Origin: SHZI01 sp031395645
GTDB taxonomy: Bacteria > Pseudomonadota > Gammaproteobacteria > Steroidobacterales > GCA-2729495
Direction: 5' to 3'
Assembly (NCBI GenBank): GCA_031395645.1
Contig: JANNJM010000040.1
Location: 31,493 to 95,492 of the forward strand
Length of the DNA stretch: 64,000 bases
The stretch's first letter is position 1. Each line of letters starts with the position of its first letter. The position numbers were made by a program, and so were the translations under genes. The notes under the pieces are model-generated. The model was not told the origin of the DNA. It did no database searches and saw only the letters and a program-made list of their open reading frames with translations. Shown here in pieces: positions 1 through 8,922 of the stretch.

Positions 1-2385
1 CAGGACCTTCCAGACGATGGGTCCGATGCGGAACTTCGGATCGTCCAGGTCGCCGGTCACGGGCAGGTCGAGGTCGATGACGCCGTTCCGGTCCTTCAAC
101 AGGGCAACGGCGAGCTTCAGCGGCAGGCCAACGGCGTCGGGACTCTCTACTTTGTCGCCAAGCTCCAGCTGGTTGATGACGAACTTGTGCTTCGCATCGA
201 GCTTCCGGTCATTGACCTTGTAGTTGAGATCCACCGACAGCTTGCCCTGGCGAATCGAGTAGCCGGCGAAGCGGCCTGAATACGGCGTGAAGGATGCAAG
301 TTCCACATTGCGGAACGTCATCGCCATGTCGAGGTAGGTTTCCGCCGCCAGCGGGTTGACCTCGCCGCGGATCGTAACCGGCGAAAAACGGTCCACCTGC
401 CCGTCGAGCTCGACTTTGGCGCGCGAGGCCGGCGCAGACGACAGTCCGGCAATCGTGCCCTTGAGCTTCTCGATGCCAATGGCAAAGTTGGGCCGCGTCG
501 TGAAATCGGCGAACTTTGCCGAGCCGTCGGTGATCTTCACGGTGCCAATGCGGACGGGGAATGGTGCGGCCTCAGTGCTGGACGGGCCGGTTGCCGCGGC
601 TTTCGTGACCGCCACCGCCTCACCCGTGCGGTTCTCCGCCGGCCCAACGGTCGGTCCTGGCACCGCGGCAGCGGTCGCGCCCGGGCCCGAGAGGATCGCG
701 TCGATGTTCGTGGTGCCGTCGGGGCCGATGATCACGCGGGCGAAGGGGCTGCGCGCATCGACGGCGCGGATTCTCAGGCTTTCGGGGGCAGAGCGATACT
801 CGACACCGTCCAGCCGCAGGGCGTTCCACTTGATGAAGTCCTCTCGCAGGACATTGTCGACGGTCCGCAGACCATCGATCTTTACCTCACCCGCGAAGCC
901 CAACTCGGCGCCCGCAGGCACGTCCACGTAGGTGACCTGGCCCTTCGCGGCCAGCGTGCCACCGGTCAGAGTGAGGCTGGTTTCCCGCGCGATGTAGGGC
1001 TGGGCAAGGGCCAGTTCCAGGCTGCCGACATCGATATCTGCCGTGGTAGCCAGCGTATCCAGGTTGGTGGTCGCCGCGACCTTGAGGGTGCCCCGCTCAT
1101 TCACCGCAGTGTCCAGGCCCACCTCCACACTGGTGCCCGGCGCCGTCGAATAACCCTCGATCGTCACGTTCAATGGCTTCAGGAGGAACGCCGGCGCCGG
1201 TGACAGGCTGCGATCCTCGAGCCCAAGTGCCAGGTTCCGGACATTGATGCGCGGAATGTTCACCAACCAGCCCCCTGCGGCCGTCGCTGGCGCAGTATCC
1301 GGTGCTGCCTGCCCCGCCGTCGCGGTCGCCGCCGCATCGGATGGCGTTGCGTCAAAGACCAGCGGATCGAATATCCCGGAGCGCTTGAGTTCACCTTCCG
1401 GCGTGAGCCAGGTCTGGATGCTCCCGCCGTCGAGCGTGATCTCGCCAACGACGGCCTTCTCTTCGGCGAGCGACAGCCCGAGACCGGTGGCCGTGATCTT
1501 GTCCAGGTCCACGTAGTCGGTCGTCTCGCCCCGGTCGCGGATCGCCAGCTTCGTGATCACCAGTTCTCCCGAATCCACGACGACGTCCGGGCCCGACGGC
1601 TTATCTGCAAACCGGTAGCTGCCGCGTACGGTGACGGCGCCGCTGGTGATTTCCAGGCGCAGCGCATCGCCAAAGTACCCGGCAAGCTGCGGCAGTGGCA
1701 AATCGCTCAAGGTGAACTCGCCCTCGGAAGCCAGGGGCCGGGCCTGCAGCGTGCCTCGCCAGGCAAAGCGGCCGGTATCGAACAGCGTGGCATCCAGCTC
1801 ATAGCGCTCGCCGTCCGCAATGTAAGTGCTGAAGTCAGTCAGCCGGAAGTTCAGTGGAGCCAGGTCGGCCACGAAGGGCTCGGGCCGGTCCAGATCCTCG
1901 AAGCGCAGGCGGCCATTCTTCAGGTTGAGTTCTCCGATGATCAGGCGGGGTAGCGGCTCGTCAGCGGCGGTCGGTGCGCCAGCTTCCGGCGGGGTCTCAA
2001 GGTCAGCCAGATTGAGATTGCCGCCCTTCCGGACGACGCCTTTGACCACGAGTCCATCCAGATTAATGGCCCGGAACGACAGAGCCGACCGCCAGATTGA
2101 GTTCAGTTCCAGATCCACCAGCAGCCGGTCGAAGCCCAGCATCAGGCTGCCATCCGCATCGGGCAAGACCAGCTGGTCCACTTCCAGGGCCAGCGTGAAG
2201 GGATTGAAGCGCACCTCCTTGAGCGCCAGGTCCCGGCCGAAGTCCGCCATTACGGTGTCCTTCGCGAGACTGGTCACGAGGCGCGGCACCGCGAGGAACC
2301 CCAGCGCCGCGTACAGGGCAAGGAGGCCGGCAACGACGCCGCCGGTCGTCACCAGTGTGCGGGCGGCGTTGCGCGGTTTCTGCAT
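1..2385 (-). CDS. DUF748 (AsmA-like) envelope protein, C-terminus outside window
   Basis: An open frame of 795 codons runs off the left edge of the window. It begins ATG at 2385 with an N-terminal membrane anchor (about residues 10-33: TTGGVVAGLLALYAALGF). Near the edge it carries the segment VTGDLDDPKFRIGPIVWK, preceded by LAVALLKDRNGVIDLDLP, which is typical of the C-terminal part of DUF748 proteins of the AsmA-like superfamily. Such proteins are anchored in the inner membrane, span the periplasm as long beta-rich structures, and are suspected of lipid transport or envelope assembly. Overlapping frames in both directions are shadows. The family call is firm; the cellular role is general family knowledge. 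Confidence 0.85.
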   Translation of the reverse strand, partial: MQKPRNAARTLVTTGGVVAGLLALYAALGFLAVPRLVTSLAKDTVMADFGRDLALKEVRFNPFTLALEVDQLVLPDADGSLMLGFDRLLVDLELNSIWRSALSFRAINLDGLVVKGVVRKGGNLNLADLETPPEAGAPTAADEPLPRLIIGELNLKNGRLRFEDLDRPEPFVADLAPLNFRLTDFSTYIADGERYELDATLFDTGRFAWRGTLQARPLASEGEFTLSDLPLPQLAGYFGDALRLEITSGAVTVRGSYRFADKPSGPDVVVDSGELVITKLAIRDRGETTDYVDLDKITATGLGLSLAEEKAVVGEITLDGGSIQTWLTPEGELKRSGIFDPLVFDATPSDAAATATAGQAAPDTAPATAAGGWLVNIPRINVRNLALGLEDRSLSPAPAFLLKPLNVTIEGYSTAPGTSVEVGLDTAVNERGTLKVAATTNLDTLATTADIDVGSLELALAQPYIARETSLTLTGGTLAAKGQVTYVDVPAGAELGFAGEVKIDGLRTVDNVLREDFIKWNALRLDGVEYRSAPESLRIRAVDARSPFARVIIGPDGTTNIDAILSGPGATAAAVPGPTVGPAENRTGEAVAVTKAAATGPSSTEAAPFPVRIGTVKITDGSAKFADFTTRPNFAIGIEKLKGTIAGLSSAPASRAKVELDGQVDRFSPVTIRGEVNPLAAETYLDMAMTFRNVELASFTPYSGRFAGYSIRQGKLSVDLNYKVNDRKLDAKHKFVINQLELGDKVESPDAVGLPLKLAVALLKDRNGVIDLDLPVTGDLDDPKFRIGPIVWKVL

Positions 2386-2430
2386 TGAGCAATAGTGCAG
2401 CAAGACGCCGCTTCCCGCTGGCCTGCCAGC

Positions 2431-3915
2431 TCAGCCGGCGCGCATCGCTTCCTCGACCGACTTCGCCAGCGGCGCGATGCCGTCCGCGAAGGCCACGAGG
2501 TCAGCCCACCGGGTACGGTGGTTCGTGATGCAGGTGCGGATGACGTAGCGCCCGTGAACATGCGACCCACTCGGCACGGCCAGGCCCGTTTCCTGAATGC
2601 GCAGCAGCAGTTCCCGATTCAGCGCGTCGCACTGCCCGTCGGTGAAGCCTCTCGGCACATAGCGCCACACCGCGATGTTCATGGCCACCGGCACGCTGAT
2701 CTCGATGCCCGGCACCGTCGCGATCCGCTCCGCAAACGCCCTGGCCTGCGCCACATTCTGCTCGATGATCTCCGCGAAGGCATCGACGCCCTGCGCCTTG
2801 AACGACATCCAGACCTTGAGGGCTTTGAAGCTCCGGGTGAGCTCGGGCCCGCGGTCGGCGAAGACCAGGCCGCCGGCAATCGCGCCGCGACCCTCATCCC
2901 GCAGGTAGCTGGGAGTGAGGGCGAACGCGTCCCGGTGCGCCAGGGGGTCCCGGATGAGCACACAGGCAACTTCGTACGGCAGATAGACCCACTTGTGCAG
3001 GTCGAGGGCCAGTGAGTCGGCGCGCTCGATGCCCTTTACCAGCGGGGCAAGCGCGGGCGAAAGCCGGGCGAGCGCGCCGAAGGCGCCGTCGACATGGAAC
3101 CACATTCTCTCGGCGGCAGCGAGGTCAGCGAGGGCTTCGAGGTCGTCCGTGACGCCGCTATTGACCGTGCCCGCGGTGCCGATCACACAGACCGGACGAA
3201 GTCCGGCCGCACGATCCTCCGCAATCATGGCCCGCATGACTTCCACCCGTACTCGAAGCTCCGCGTCTACCGGCACCTTCCGCAATGAGTCCTGGCCGAG
3301 TCCGAGCATCTCGACCCCCTTCTGCGCCCAGCTGTGAGCCTCAGTGGAGGTGTAGACCATCAGCCGGGGGCCGCCCAGCGCTCCGGACTTTCGGAAGTCG
3401 TAGCCGGCCAGGGCGTTCCGCGCGACGGCGAGGCCGAGGTAGTTGGCCATCGAGCCCCCGCTCATCAGCAGTCCGCTCGATTCCGCCGGGAAGCCCATCA
3501 GTTCGGCGAGCCACGCGATAACCCGCAGTTCCACCAGGCGCGGCGCATCGTTGAAGCCGGCCAGGTGGGCGTTCATGCCGGAGGCCAGCATGTCGGCCAG
3601 CATGCCGAGGGGCGTACCGTTCCCCTGTACCCACCCGAAGAAGCGCCCGCTGCGGGCACCGTTGGTGTAAGGAAGCACGTGAGTCAAGAACTGCTCGTAA
3701 ACCGCGCGCTCGCCCTGGGCTTCCATGGGCAGTGGCTCCTCCGCAATGGCGCGACCCACCGCGGCCGGCACCGGCGTCCAGGCGGGACGCTCCGAGAGGG
3801 TGCGCGTGTGGTTCAGCGAGTCGTCCAGCATGCGATGGGCAAGAGCACGAAACGCTTCCCAGTCCGGCGGGTCCAGGGTGGCGTCGGTCTGGGCGTTCGG
3901 CGGTGTGCGGGACAT
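2431..3915 (-). CDS. PLP-dependent group II amino-acid decarboxylase
   Basis: A 494-residue protein of the aromatic-L-amino-acid/glutamate decarboxylase family. DLHKWVYLP holds the lysine that forms the Schiff base with pyridoxal phosphate, and HVDGAFGA supplies the conserved cofactor aspartate. SSGLLMSGGSMANYLGL is the phosphate-binding loop. The open frame reaches 4014, but I prefer the ATG at 3915 (MSRTPPNAQ), because the extra 33 residues do not look like the family N-terminus. Family members release CO2 from amino acids such as tryptophan, tyrosine or DOPA; the substrate here cannot be told. It is transcribed away from the MATE exporter gene. Confidence 0.85.
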   Translation of the reverse strand: MSRTPPNAQTDATLDPPDWEAFRALAHRMLDDSLNHTRTLSERPAWTPVPAAVGRAIAEEPLPMEAQGERAVYEQFLTHVLPYTNGARSGRFFGWVQGNGTPLGMLADMLASGMNAHLAGFNDAPRLVELRVIAWLAELMGFPAESSGLLMSGGSMANYLGLAVARNALAGYDFRKSGALGGPRLMVYTSTEAHSWAQKGVEMLGLGQDSLRKVPVDAELRVRVEVMRAMIAEDRAAGLRPVCVIGTAGTVNSGVTDDLEALADLAAAERMWFHVDGAFGALARLSPALAPLVKGIERADSLALDLHKWVYLPYEVACVLIRDPLAHRDAFALTPSYLRDEGRGAIAGGLVFADRGPELTRSFKALKVWMSFKAQGVDAFAEIIEQNVAQARAFAERIATVPGIEISVPVAMNIAVWRYVPRGFTDGQCDALNRELLLRIQETGLAVPSGSHVHGRYVIRTCITNHRTRWADLVAFADGIAPLAKSVEEAMRAG

Positions 3916-3945
3916 GGCGCGGAGTCTAGAGGTTGAGTCCACGCG

Positions 3946-4022
3946 GTTCAAAGCCAAATCCTCATAGCCGATCTCGGCAGGCGTTCGCGAGGAACCGGAA
4001 ATTCTTTCCACCACCGTGACCG
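3946..4022. repeat. Two-block scar matching sequence around the coiled-coil gene
   Basis: The intergenic space before the MATE gene contains two blocks found again, in the same order, 2 kb away. Bases 3946-3972 match 6060-6086 at 25 of 27 positions. Bases 3997-4022 match 6673-6698 (the 3' part of the coiled-coil gene) at 25 of 26. The spacing is about 24 bases here and about 590 there. It looks like the remains of a second copy of the coiled-coil gene locus after an internal deletion. Counts were made by eye. Confidence 0.6.
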
Positions 4023-4099
4023 GGCGGAACTGGCCATCCTGGCGTCAGGCGGGCAGAATCGCTGCCCCGCGCTTCCTAAGATCGCTGTTCGGCCACCCC

Positions 4100-5470
4100 A
4101 TGTCCTCACTCGACACCGTGCGCCAGCACGCACTCCGCATCGCGGCCCTGTCCGGCCCACTCCTCGTGAGCAACCTGGCCACGGCCGGCATGATGGCGGC
4201 CGATACCATCATGGCGGGCCAACTCGGGGCGGTGGACCTCGCAGCCGTGGCCATCGGTGCCAACTACTACCTCTTGTTCTATGTCGTTGGCATGGGGCTG
4301 TTGCTCGCACTGACGCCGACGATTGCCCAGGCGGTCGGGGCGGGCCGCCATCACGAGATCGGCGACTTCTTCAGGCAGGGCCTGTGGCTGGCACTTGGGT
4401 TGTCGGTGCTGGTCGCCGCCGGACTCGCGGCCGCGCCCTGGCTGTTGCCGCTGACCGGTGCCGAGCCGGCCGTACTCGACATCGCCACGCGCTACGCCGG
4501 AGCGCTGTTGTTCGGTACGCCGGCGGCGATGTGCTTTCTCGCGCTGCGCATGGGCAGCGATGGTATCGGCTGGACGCGCCCCGCCATGTACATGGCTGTC
4601 ATCGCGTTGCTGGTCAATATTCTCGGCAACTACGTGTTCATGTACGGCAAGTTCGGCATGCCGAGGCTGGGCGCTGTGGGCTGCGGTGTGGCGACCGCAC
4701 TCACGCAGACGCTGATTTTCGTTGTGATGTGGGTATATGTCGCGCGTCATGAGCGCTACCGGCGGTACGCGCCGCTCGCGCAGTTTTCCTGGCCGCGGCG
4801 GGAGCGGCTGCTGGAGCTGCTGCGGCTCGGACTGCCCTTTGCCGGCAGCCTGCTGGCAGAAGTGGCGCTGTTCGCGATTGCGGCGCTGATGCTCGGCGGG
4901 CTTGGCGCCGTGGTAGTTGCAGGCCATGCCATCGCCATCAACTACGCCTCGCTGGCATTTATGGTGCCAATGTCGATCTCGGCGGCGACCACCATTCACG
5001 TCGGTCAGCTGGTCGGCGCGGGCGCGACCGTCGAAGCTCGCCGGGCGGGCTGGACCGGCGCGGGGCTTTGCATCGCGATCATGCTGTGCTCGGCGCTATT
5101 CATCCTGCTGGCAGGTGCCTGGATCGCGCGGCTGTACACGACAGACGTCGCGGTGGCGACCCTGGCGACCACCCTGCTCGTCTACGCCGGCGTGTTTCAG
5201 GTCGCCGACGGCACGCAGGTCGGCGTGGCGGGCGCACTACGCGGCTTCAAGGACGCGCGCGTGCCGTTTCTCATCTGCGTCGGCGCGTACTGGCTGATCG
5301 GCTTTCCGCTCGCCTGGTATCTCGGCTTTGCGCGCGAAGCCGGGGCGCCCGGCGTGTGGATCGGACTCTGCGTCGGCTTGTTCGTCGCGGCGGGCTTGTT
5401 GACCTGGCGGTGGCTCGCGTTAACAGGCGTCGAAGGCGAAAAATCGGGAAGAACGCGGTTTCCATTGTAG
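4100..5470 (+). CDS. MATE family multidrug/metabolite exporter
   Basis: A 456-residue inner-membrane protein with about twelve hydrophobic segments in two halves. The first half opens SGPLLVSNLATAGMMAADTI and contains MAGQLG, the usual start of MATE (MOP superfamily) transporters such as NorM. These export cationic drugs or metabolites in exchange for Na+ or H+. The ATG at 4100 is chosen because the 28 residues upstream in the frame are polar and unlike the family. The last residues (GVEGEKSGRTRFPL) fall where an unrelated antisense gene fragment begins, so the tail may have been changed by that rearrangement. Confidence 0.88.
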   Translation: MSSLDTVRQHALRIAALSGPLLVSNLATAGMMAADTIMAGQLGAVDLAAVAIGANYYLLFYVVGMGLLLALTPTIAQAVGAGRHHEIGDFFRQGLWLALGLSVLVAAGLAAAPWLLPLTGAEPAVLDIATRYAGALLFGTPAAMCFLALRMGSDGIGWTRPAMYMAVIALLVNILGNYVFMYGKFGMPRLGAVGCGVATALTQTLIFVVMWVYVARHERYRRYAPLAQFSWPRRERLLELLRLGLPFAGSLLAEVALFAIAALMLGGLGAVVVAGHAIAINYASLAFMVPMSISAATTIHVGQLVGAGATVEARRAGWTGAGLCIAIMLCSALFILLAGAWIARLYTTDVAVATLATTLLVYAGVFQVADGTQVGVAGALRGFKDARVPFLICVGAYWLIGFPLAWYLGFAREAGAPGVWIGLCVGLFVAAGLLTWRWLALTGVEGEKSGRTRFPL

Positions 5471-5898
5471 TTTTCGTTGAAATGCCTGGTCCCGGGTTGG
5501 GGCGTGTTTGCGCCGAAGAGTGGCCAGACTTCCGCGCCTGCACTGATCGTGACGGCGTCGGGTAGCAGGTCCTCGTAGCGTCGGCCATTGCCAATCTGCC
5601 CCAGCACATCCACGGGCCCACAACGGGTCAGCAACAGGTGATGACCGTCGCCGGCCAGGTCTGCAGTCTCTGGACGCAGGTCCCGACCACTAAGATCCCG
5701 GTAGCGTGCCTCCAGATCCTTCAGCGCCACGACCAGGCGGTCCAGGTTTTCCTGGTTGCGGGCATGTACGACATCGAGATCAAATGTCGCGATCGGGGCG
5801 CCGTTAAGGACGGCCGCAACGCCACCGACTACCACCAGGTCGACGCGGTGTCTGGCCAGGATCTCGAGTGCGTCCTTGAACCTAGGCGGGGCGACCAT
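5197..5898 (-). pseudogene. Truncated nucleotidyltransferase (AbiEii/DUF6036-like)
   Basis: Residues 1 to about 124 look like a minimal nucleotidyltransferase: VVVGGVAAVLNGAPIATFDL gives the GG...TxDxD motif, followed by the RYEDLLPDAVTISAGAEV region. After Trp125 (near 5524) the family sequence stops and the frame continues into low-complexity residues antisense to the end of the MATE gene. The expected C-terminal helices are missing, so I read it as a 3'-truncated gene. Its ATG overlaps the upstream 53-codon gene by 17 bases, as in two-gene NTase modules. It might still be translated as a 233-residue chimera. Confidence 0.6.
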
Positions 5899-6043
5899 GG
5901 CCCAGCTCGACAGCGCTGTCGACGAACCCCTGCAGAACTGCCAACCGCGCCTCGGGGGTCAGCGAAAGCATCCAGCGAATCAAGGATGCATCGCCGTTGT
6001 CCGACAAGGCAACTTGAGCCGATGCAGCCTGGTTAGCATCCAT
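5882..6043 (-). CDS. Small protein upstream of the nucleotidyltransferase
   Basis: A 53-residue frame begins ATG at 6043 and ends TAG at 5882. Its central part, SLIRWMLSLTPEARLAVLQG, is a helical segment of the kind I recall from the short gene that often precedes small nucleotidyltransferase genes. The 17-base overlap with the following gene suggests translational coupling. It may be a regulator or antidote-type partner, but its function is unknown. Support comes from the overlap, residue composition and context, without a database hit. Confidence 0.5.
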   Translation of the reverse strand: MDANQAASAQVALSDNGDASLIRWMLSLTPEARLAVLQGFVDSAVELGHGRPA

Positions 6044-6301
6044 GGCCGGAGTATAGGCCGTTCAAAGCCAACTCCTCATGGCCGATTCCGGGCCGGTCGT
6101 GCCGGTCGGCCGTCGTTGCCAGCCGGGCACGCGCGCCAGCGGTGCAGTGCACTCAGTGCGCGAAGCGTCGCGAAGAGCACCGGCACCATTCCGCCCACCA
6201 ATCCGGCCACTACCTTCGGATCAGGCACGCCGGTTGAACCCCGATGAAATGTGCAGAAACCCGGGTTTCCTCGTCTGGCGCCACCGGGTAGCTTGTGCCC
6301 C

Positions 6302-6763
6302 ATGGACTATCTGTACTCCCTGTATGATGCCCTCGTCAGCATCCACGTCCCCAACGACAAGGCCCGGGCCGTTGTTGATGCAATGGAGCGCGACATGGGC
6401 ACCACCATCGCTACGAAGGCTGACCTCCAGCTTTTGCGGCAGGAGATGGCGACTAAAGCCTATCTCGCCGGCCTGCGCCAGGAGTTCGCCTTGCTGCGCA
6501 AGGATGTGGAGATGCTCTCGGCGGGCGTCCTCAAGGACCTGGATACTCTGTCCAACGGCTTTCGCAAGGACCTGGACGGCCAGTCCAACAGCTTTCGCAA
6601 GGACGTGGAAACCCAGTCGAACATCTTCCACAAGGCCATGGAAACCCAGTCCAGCTGCTTTCACAAGGACCTGGAAATTCTTTCCACCACCATGACCGTA
6701 CGGCTGGGCTCCATGCTGATGCTGGGCCTCGGCCTGCTGTTCGCAGCCCTCAAGCTGACCTGA
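6302..6763 (+). CDS. Coiled-coil membrane protein (DUF1640/CCDC90-like)
   Basis: A 153-residue protein that starts MDYLYSLYDALVSIHVP. It continues with heptad-rich sequence (ATKADLQLLRQEM) and ends in one C-terminal membrane helix (LGSMLMLGLGLLFAALKL). This order, an N-terminal head, a coiled coil and a tail anchor, resembles bacterial DUF1640 proteins. The middle contains four 11-residue repeats of the type SNxFRKDxExQ. ATG 6302 is chosen over an upstream ATG because the protein head begins there. Its role is unknown; oligomeric membrane scaffolds are typical of the family. Confidence 0.7.
   Translation: MDYLYSLYDALVSIHVPNDKARAVVDAMERDMGTTIATKADLQLLRQEMATKAYLAGLRQEFALLRKDVEMLSAGVLKDLDTLSNGFRKDLDGQSNSFRKDVETQSNIFHKAMETQSSCFHKDLEILSTTMTVRLGSMLMLGLGLLFAALKLT
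6551..6682 (+). repeat. Four 33-bp direct repeats in the coiled-coil gene
   Basis: Units start at 6551, 6584, 6617 and 6650 and each encodes eleven residues: SNGFRKDLDGQ, SNSFRKDVETQ, SNIFHKAMETQ and SSCFHKDLEIL. An 11-residue period is the hendecad pattern of a slightly right-handed coiled coil. The unit could change copy number by slippage without breaking the frame. Confidence 0.8.
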
Positions 6764-6774
6764 CGCCCGGTCGT

Positions 6775-7848
6775 TCAGGCCGATTTTCGCGCCTGCACCA
6801 CCGGCTTCAGCAGCAGGGCAAGTTCGCGCAGCGACCGGTCGGTAGTGGCCCAGTCGATGCACCCGTCCGTCACGGACACCCCGTAGCGGAGCATCGACCG
6901 GTCTGCAGGGATCTCCTGGTTGCCCGCTTCCAGGTTGCTTTCCAGCATCAAACCGATGATCGAACGATTGCCGTTCGCCACCTGCTCGATCGCATCCCGC
7001 GCAACAAGCGGCTGCAGGGACGGGTCCTTGCTGGAATTACCGTGACTGCAGTCGATGACGATGCGCTCCGGCAGGCCGGCTTTGCGCAGGGCCTGCTCGC
7101 ACAACGCGACGCTGACGGAATCATAGTTGGGGCGTCCGGCTCCGCCGCGCAGGACGACGTGGCCGTAGGCGTTCCCGCGGGTCTGCATGACGGCCGTGCG
7201 GCCGTCTTCATTGATGCCAAGGAAATGATGGGGCTGGCGCGCCGACTTCAGCGCGTTGATCGCCACGGTCAGTGAACCGTCCGTACCGTTCTTGAAGCCC
7301 ACCGGCGTCGAGAGCCCGCTCGCCATCTCACGATGCGTCTGGGACTCCGTCGTGCGGGCGCCGATCGCATTCCAGGTGATCAGGTCGCCCAGGTACTGCG
7401 GCATGATCGGGTCCAGTGCCTCGGTGGCCGTCGGCAGGCCGAGCTTCGCCAGATCCAGCAACAGGCTGCGCGCCACGCTGATGCCCCGCTCGATGTGGAA
7501 GGAATCGTCCATGTCCGGATCGTTGATCAGCCCCTTCCAGCCCACCGTCGTCCGCGGCTTCTCGAAGTACACACGCATGACGAGGACCAGGGTGTCGCTC
7601 ACACTGTCCGCCAGCACCTTCAGGCGTCTGGCATAGTCCAGGGCGGCGGCAACATCGTGTATGGAGCAGGGTCCGACGACCACGAAAAGACGCGGGTCCC
7701 GGGCGTCGATGATCTGCTGCAGGATGCGGCGGCTGCGCAGGATGAAGCCCTCCAGCGCGGGACTCAGGGGGTGGTCGGCCTTGACCTGCGAGGGCGGCAG
7801 CAAAATCGTGCGGGCCGTGACGTTGACGTTGTAGATCTGGCTGTCCAT
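6775..7848 (-). CDS. 3-deoxy-7-phosphoheptulonate synthase, class I
   Basis: A 357-residue enzyme that joins phosphoenolpyruvate and erythrose 4-phosphate in the first step of the shikimate pathway. Family landmarks are VVVGPCSIHDVAAALDYA, MRVYFEKPRTTVGWKG, GFKNGTDGSLTVAINA, IDCSHGNSSKD and a C-terminal SVTDGCIDW. These cover the metal ligands (Cys, His, Glu, Asp) and the substrate-binding lysine and arginine. It is an AroF/AroG/AroH-type class I enzyme; which feedback type cannot be told safely. ATG 7848 is preferred because the family begins close to it. The gene stands alone. Confidence 0.93.
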   Translation of the reverse strand: MDSQIYNVNVTARTILLPPSQVKADHPLSPALEGFILRSRRILQQIIDARDPRLFVVVGPCSIHDVAAALDYARRLKVLADSVSDTLVLVMRVYFEKPRTTVGWKGLINDPDMDDSFHIERGISVARSLLLDLAKLGLPTATEALDPIMPQYLGDLITWNAIGARTTESQTHREMASGLSTPVGFKNGTDGSLTVAINALKSARQPHHFLGINEDGRTAVMQTRGNAYGHVVLRGGAGRPNYDSVSVALCEQALRKAGLPERIVIDCSHGNSSKDPSLQPLVARDAIEQVANGNRSIIGLMLESNLEAGNQEIPADRSMLRYGVSVTDGCIDWATTDRSLRELALLLKPVVQARKSA

Positions 7849-7949
7849 GGGCGACAAGCATAGTGGTCTGGCCACAGATCGGGCAACACGGGGATGGCCG
7901 CCCTGTAGAATAGGGGTCAGAAAAACTTAAAGCTCCGGAGGCCTCCCCC

Positions 7950-8900
7950 ATGCCCAACGTGTCCACCATGCAGCCCTTTGCCCGCGGCGACATCTTTGCC
8001 GGGGCCACCCTCCTCAACCGGGCCGACGACGACCATGCCGGCGACGGCCGGATCTTTCAGTACGACAGCAACCTGAAAGAAAAGGGCGTGCTGTGGACCG
8101 AAGGCACGACCCACCTCATCGGCGGCCTGGCCTTCGCGCCTGATGGCACGCTGTGGGGCTTCGACAGCAATAGTTTCCGCGTGCTCCGCGTCAGCCCTCA
8201 GGGGAAGCAGCTGCCGCACATCAAGTTTGCCGACCGGGCCTTCTCCAATATCAACTTTGCGAAAGACGGGACGATTTACCTCGGTGAGCACCTCGTCGGT
8301 AACACTGTGCGCACCCGGCCCGGAACCACGCTCGGGACAACACTGCCGAAACTTCCCGGCACCGACCGGTTCGGCGACGGCCAGCTCTACCAGTTCACCC
8401 AGGACGGCAAGTTGCTCAGGGAATTTGCCACGCCGGTGCACGGCGGTATGCCGGGCTTCCTCGGGCTGACGGGCGCCGCGCTGCGCGCCGATGGCAAGTC
8501 GATCCTCTACCTCTCTGAACTGAGCGACAGCATCCGCTGCTGGGACCTGGTCAACAATCAGGCCTTGCCGAACCTGGTCACGTACGCACCCGACAGCGGC
8601 AACATGGCCATGACGGTGATGTACGCGCGGGACGGCAAGCTGCTGCACATCCGCGCCAACTTCAAGGCCGGATTCTTCCTGGAGCACCTGGACGAGAACG
8701 GCAAGGTGCTGCGCGAATACCCCCTGCCCGGCCCGGGCTGGGCTGCCTTCGGCCAGTCAACAGAGGCAGACGTCGTGCTGCTCGGCAATTTCTTCACGGG
8801 GACGGTGGCGAAGTTCAGTCTCGCCAGCGGCGAAATCCTGGCCAGGGCAGAAACCGGCGCGCTCCGCTCGCTCGCCGGTCTCGCGCAGTATCCGGGGTAG
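7950..8900 (+). CDS. Beta-propeller protein of SMP-30/gluconolactonase-like type
   Basis: A 316-residue protein with repeated strand patterns such as GLAFAPDGTLWGFDSNSFRV, INFAKDGTIYLGE and MYARDGKLLHIRANF, typical of a six-bladed propeller. There is no signal peptide, so it is probably cytoplasmic. An alternative start is the Met at residue 7. Its function is unknown; relatives include lactonases and sugar-binding propellers. Its stop codon TAG (8898-8900) lies inside the palindrome shared with the convergent dehydrogenase gene. Confidence 0.65.
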   Translation: MPNVSTMQPFARGDIFAGATLLNRADDDHAGDGRIFQYDSNLKEKGVLWTEGTTHLIGGLAFAPDGTLWGFDSNSFRVLRVSPQGKQLPHIKFADRAFSNINFAKDGTIYLGEHLVGNTVRTRPGTTLGTTLPKLPGTDRFGDGQLYQFTQDGKLLREFATPVHGGMPGFLGLTGAALRADGKSILYLSELSDSIRCWDLVNNQALPNLVTYAPDSGNMAMTVMYARDGKLLHIRANFKAGFFLEHLDENGKVLREYPLPGPGWAAFGQSTEADVVLLGNFFTGTVAKFSLASGEILARAETGALRSLAGLAQYPG

Positions 8901-8922
8901 GAGCGGCTTCAGCCGCTCCTAC
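8897..8922. repeat. REP-like palindrome supplying stop codons to two convergent genes
   Basis: A perfect inverted repeat with arm GTAGGAGCGGCT, a TC centre and the complementary arm. The TAG in the left arm ends the propeller gene, and the TAG in the right arm (read on the minus strand) ends the dehydrogenase gene. The folded RNA could work as a bidirectional terminator or 3' stabiliser, though there is no U-tract. Confidence 0.85.

Noticed and set aside
4106..4999. A 297-codon minus-strand frame
   Set aside because: It is antisense to the MATE gene and is a low-complexity Arg/His-rich translation.
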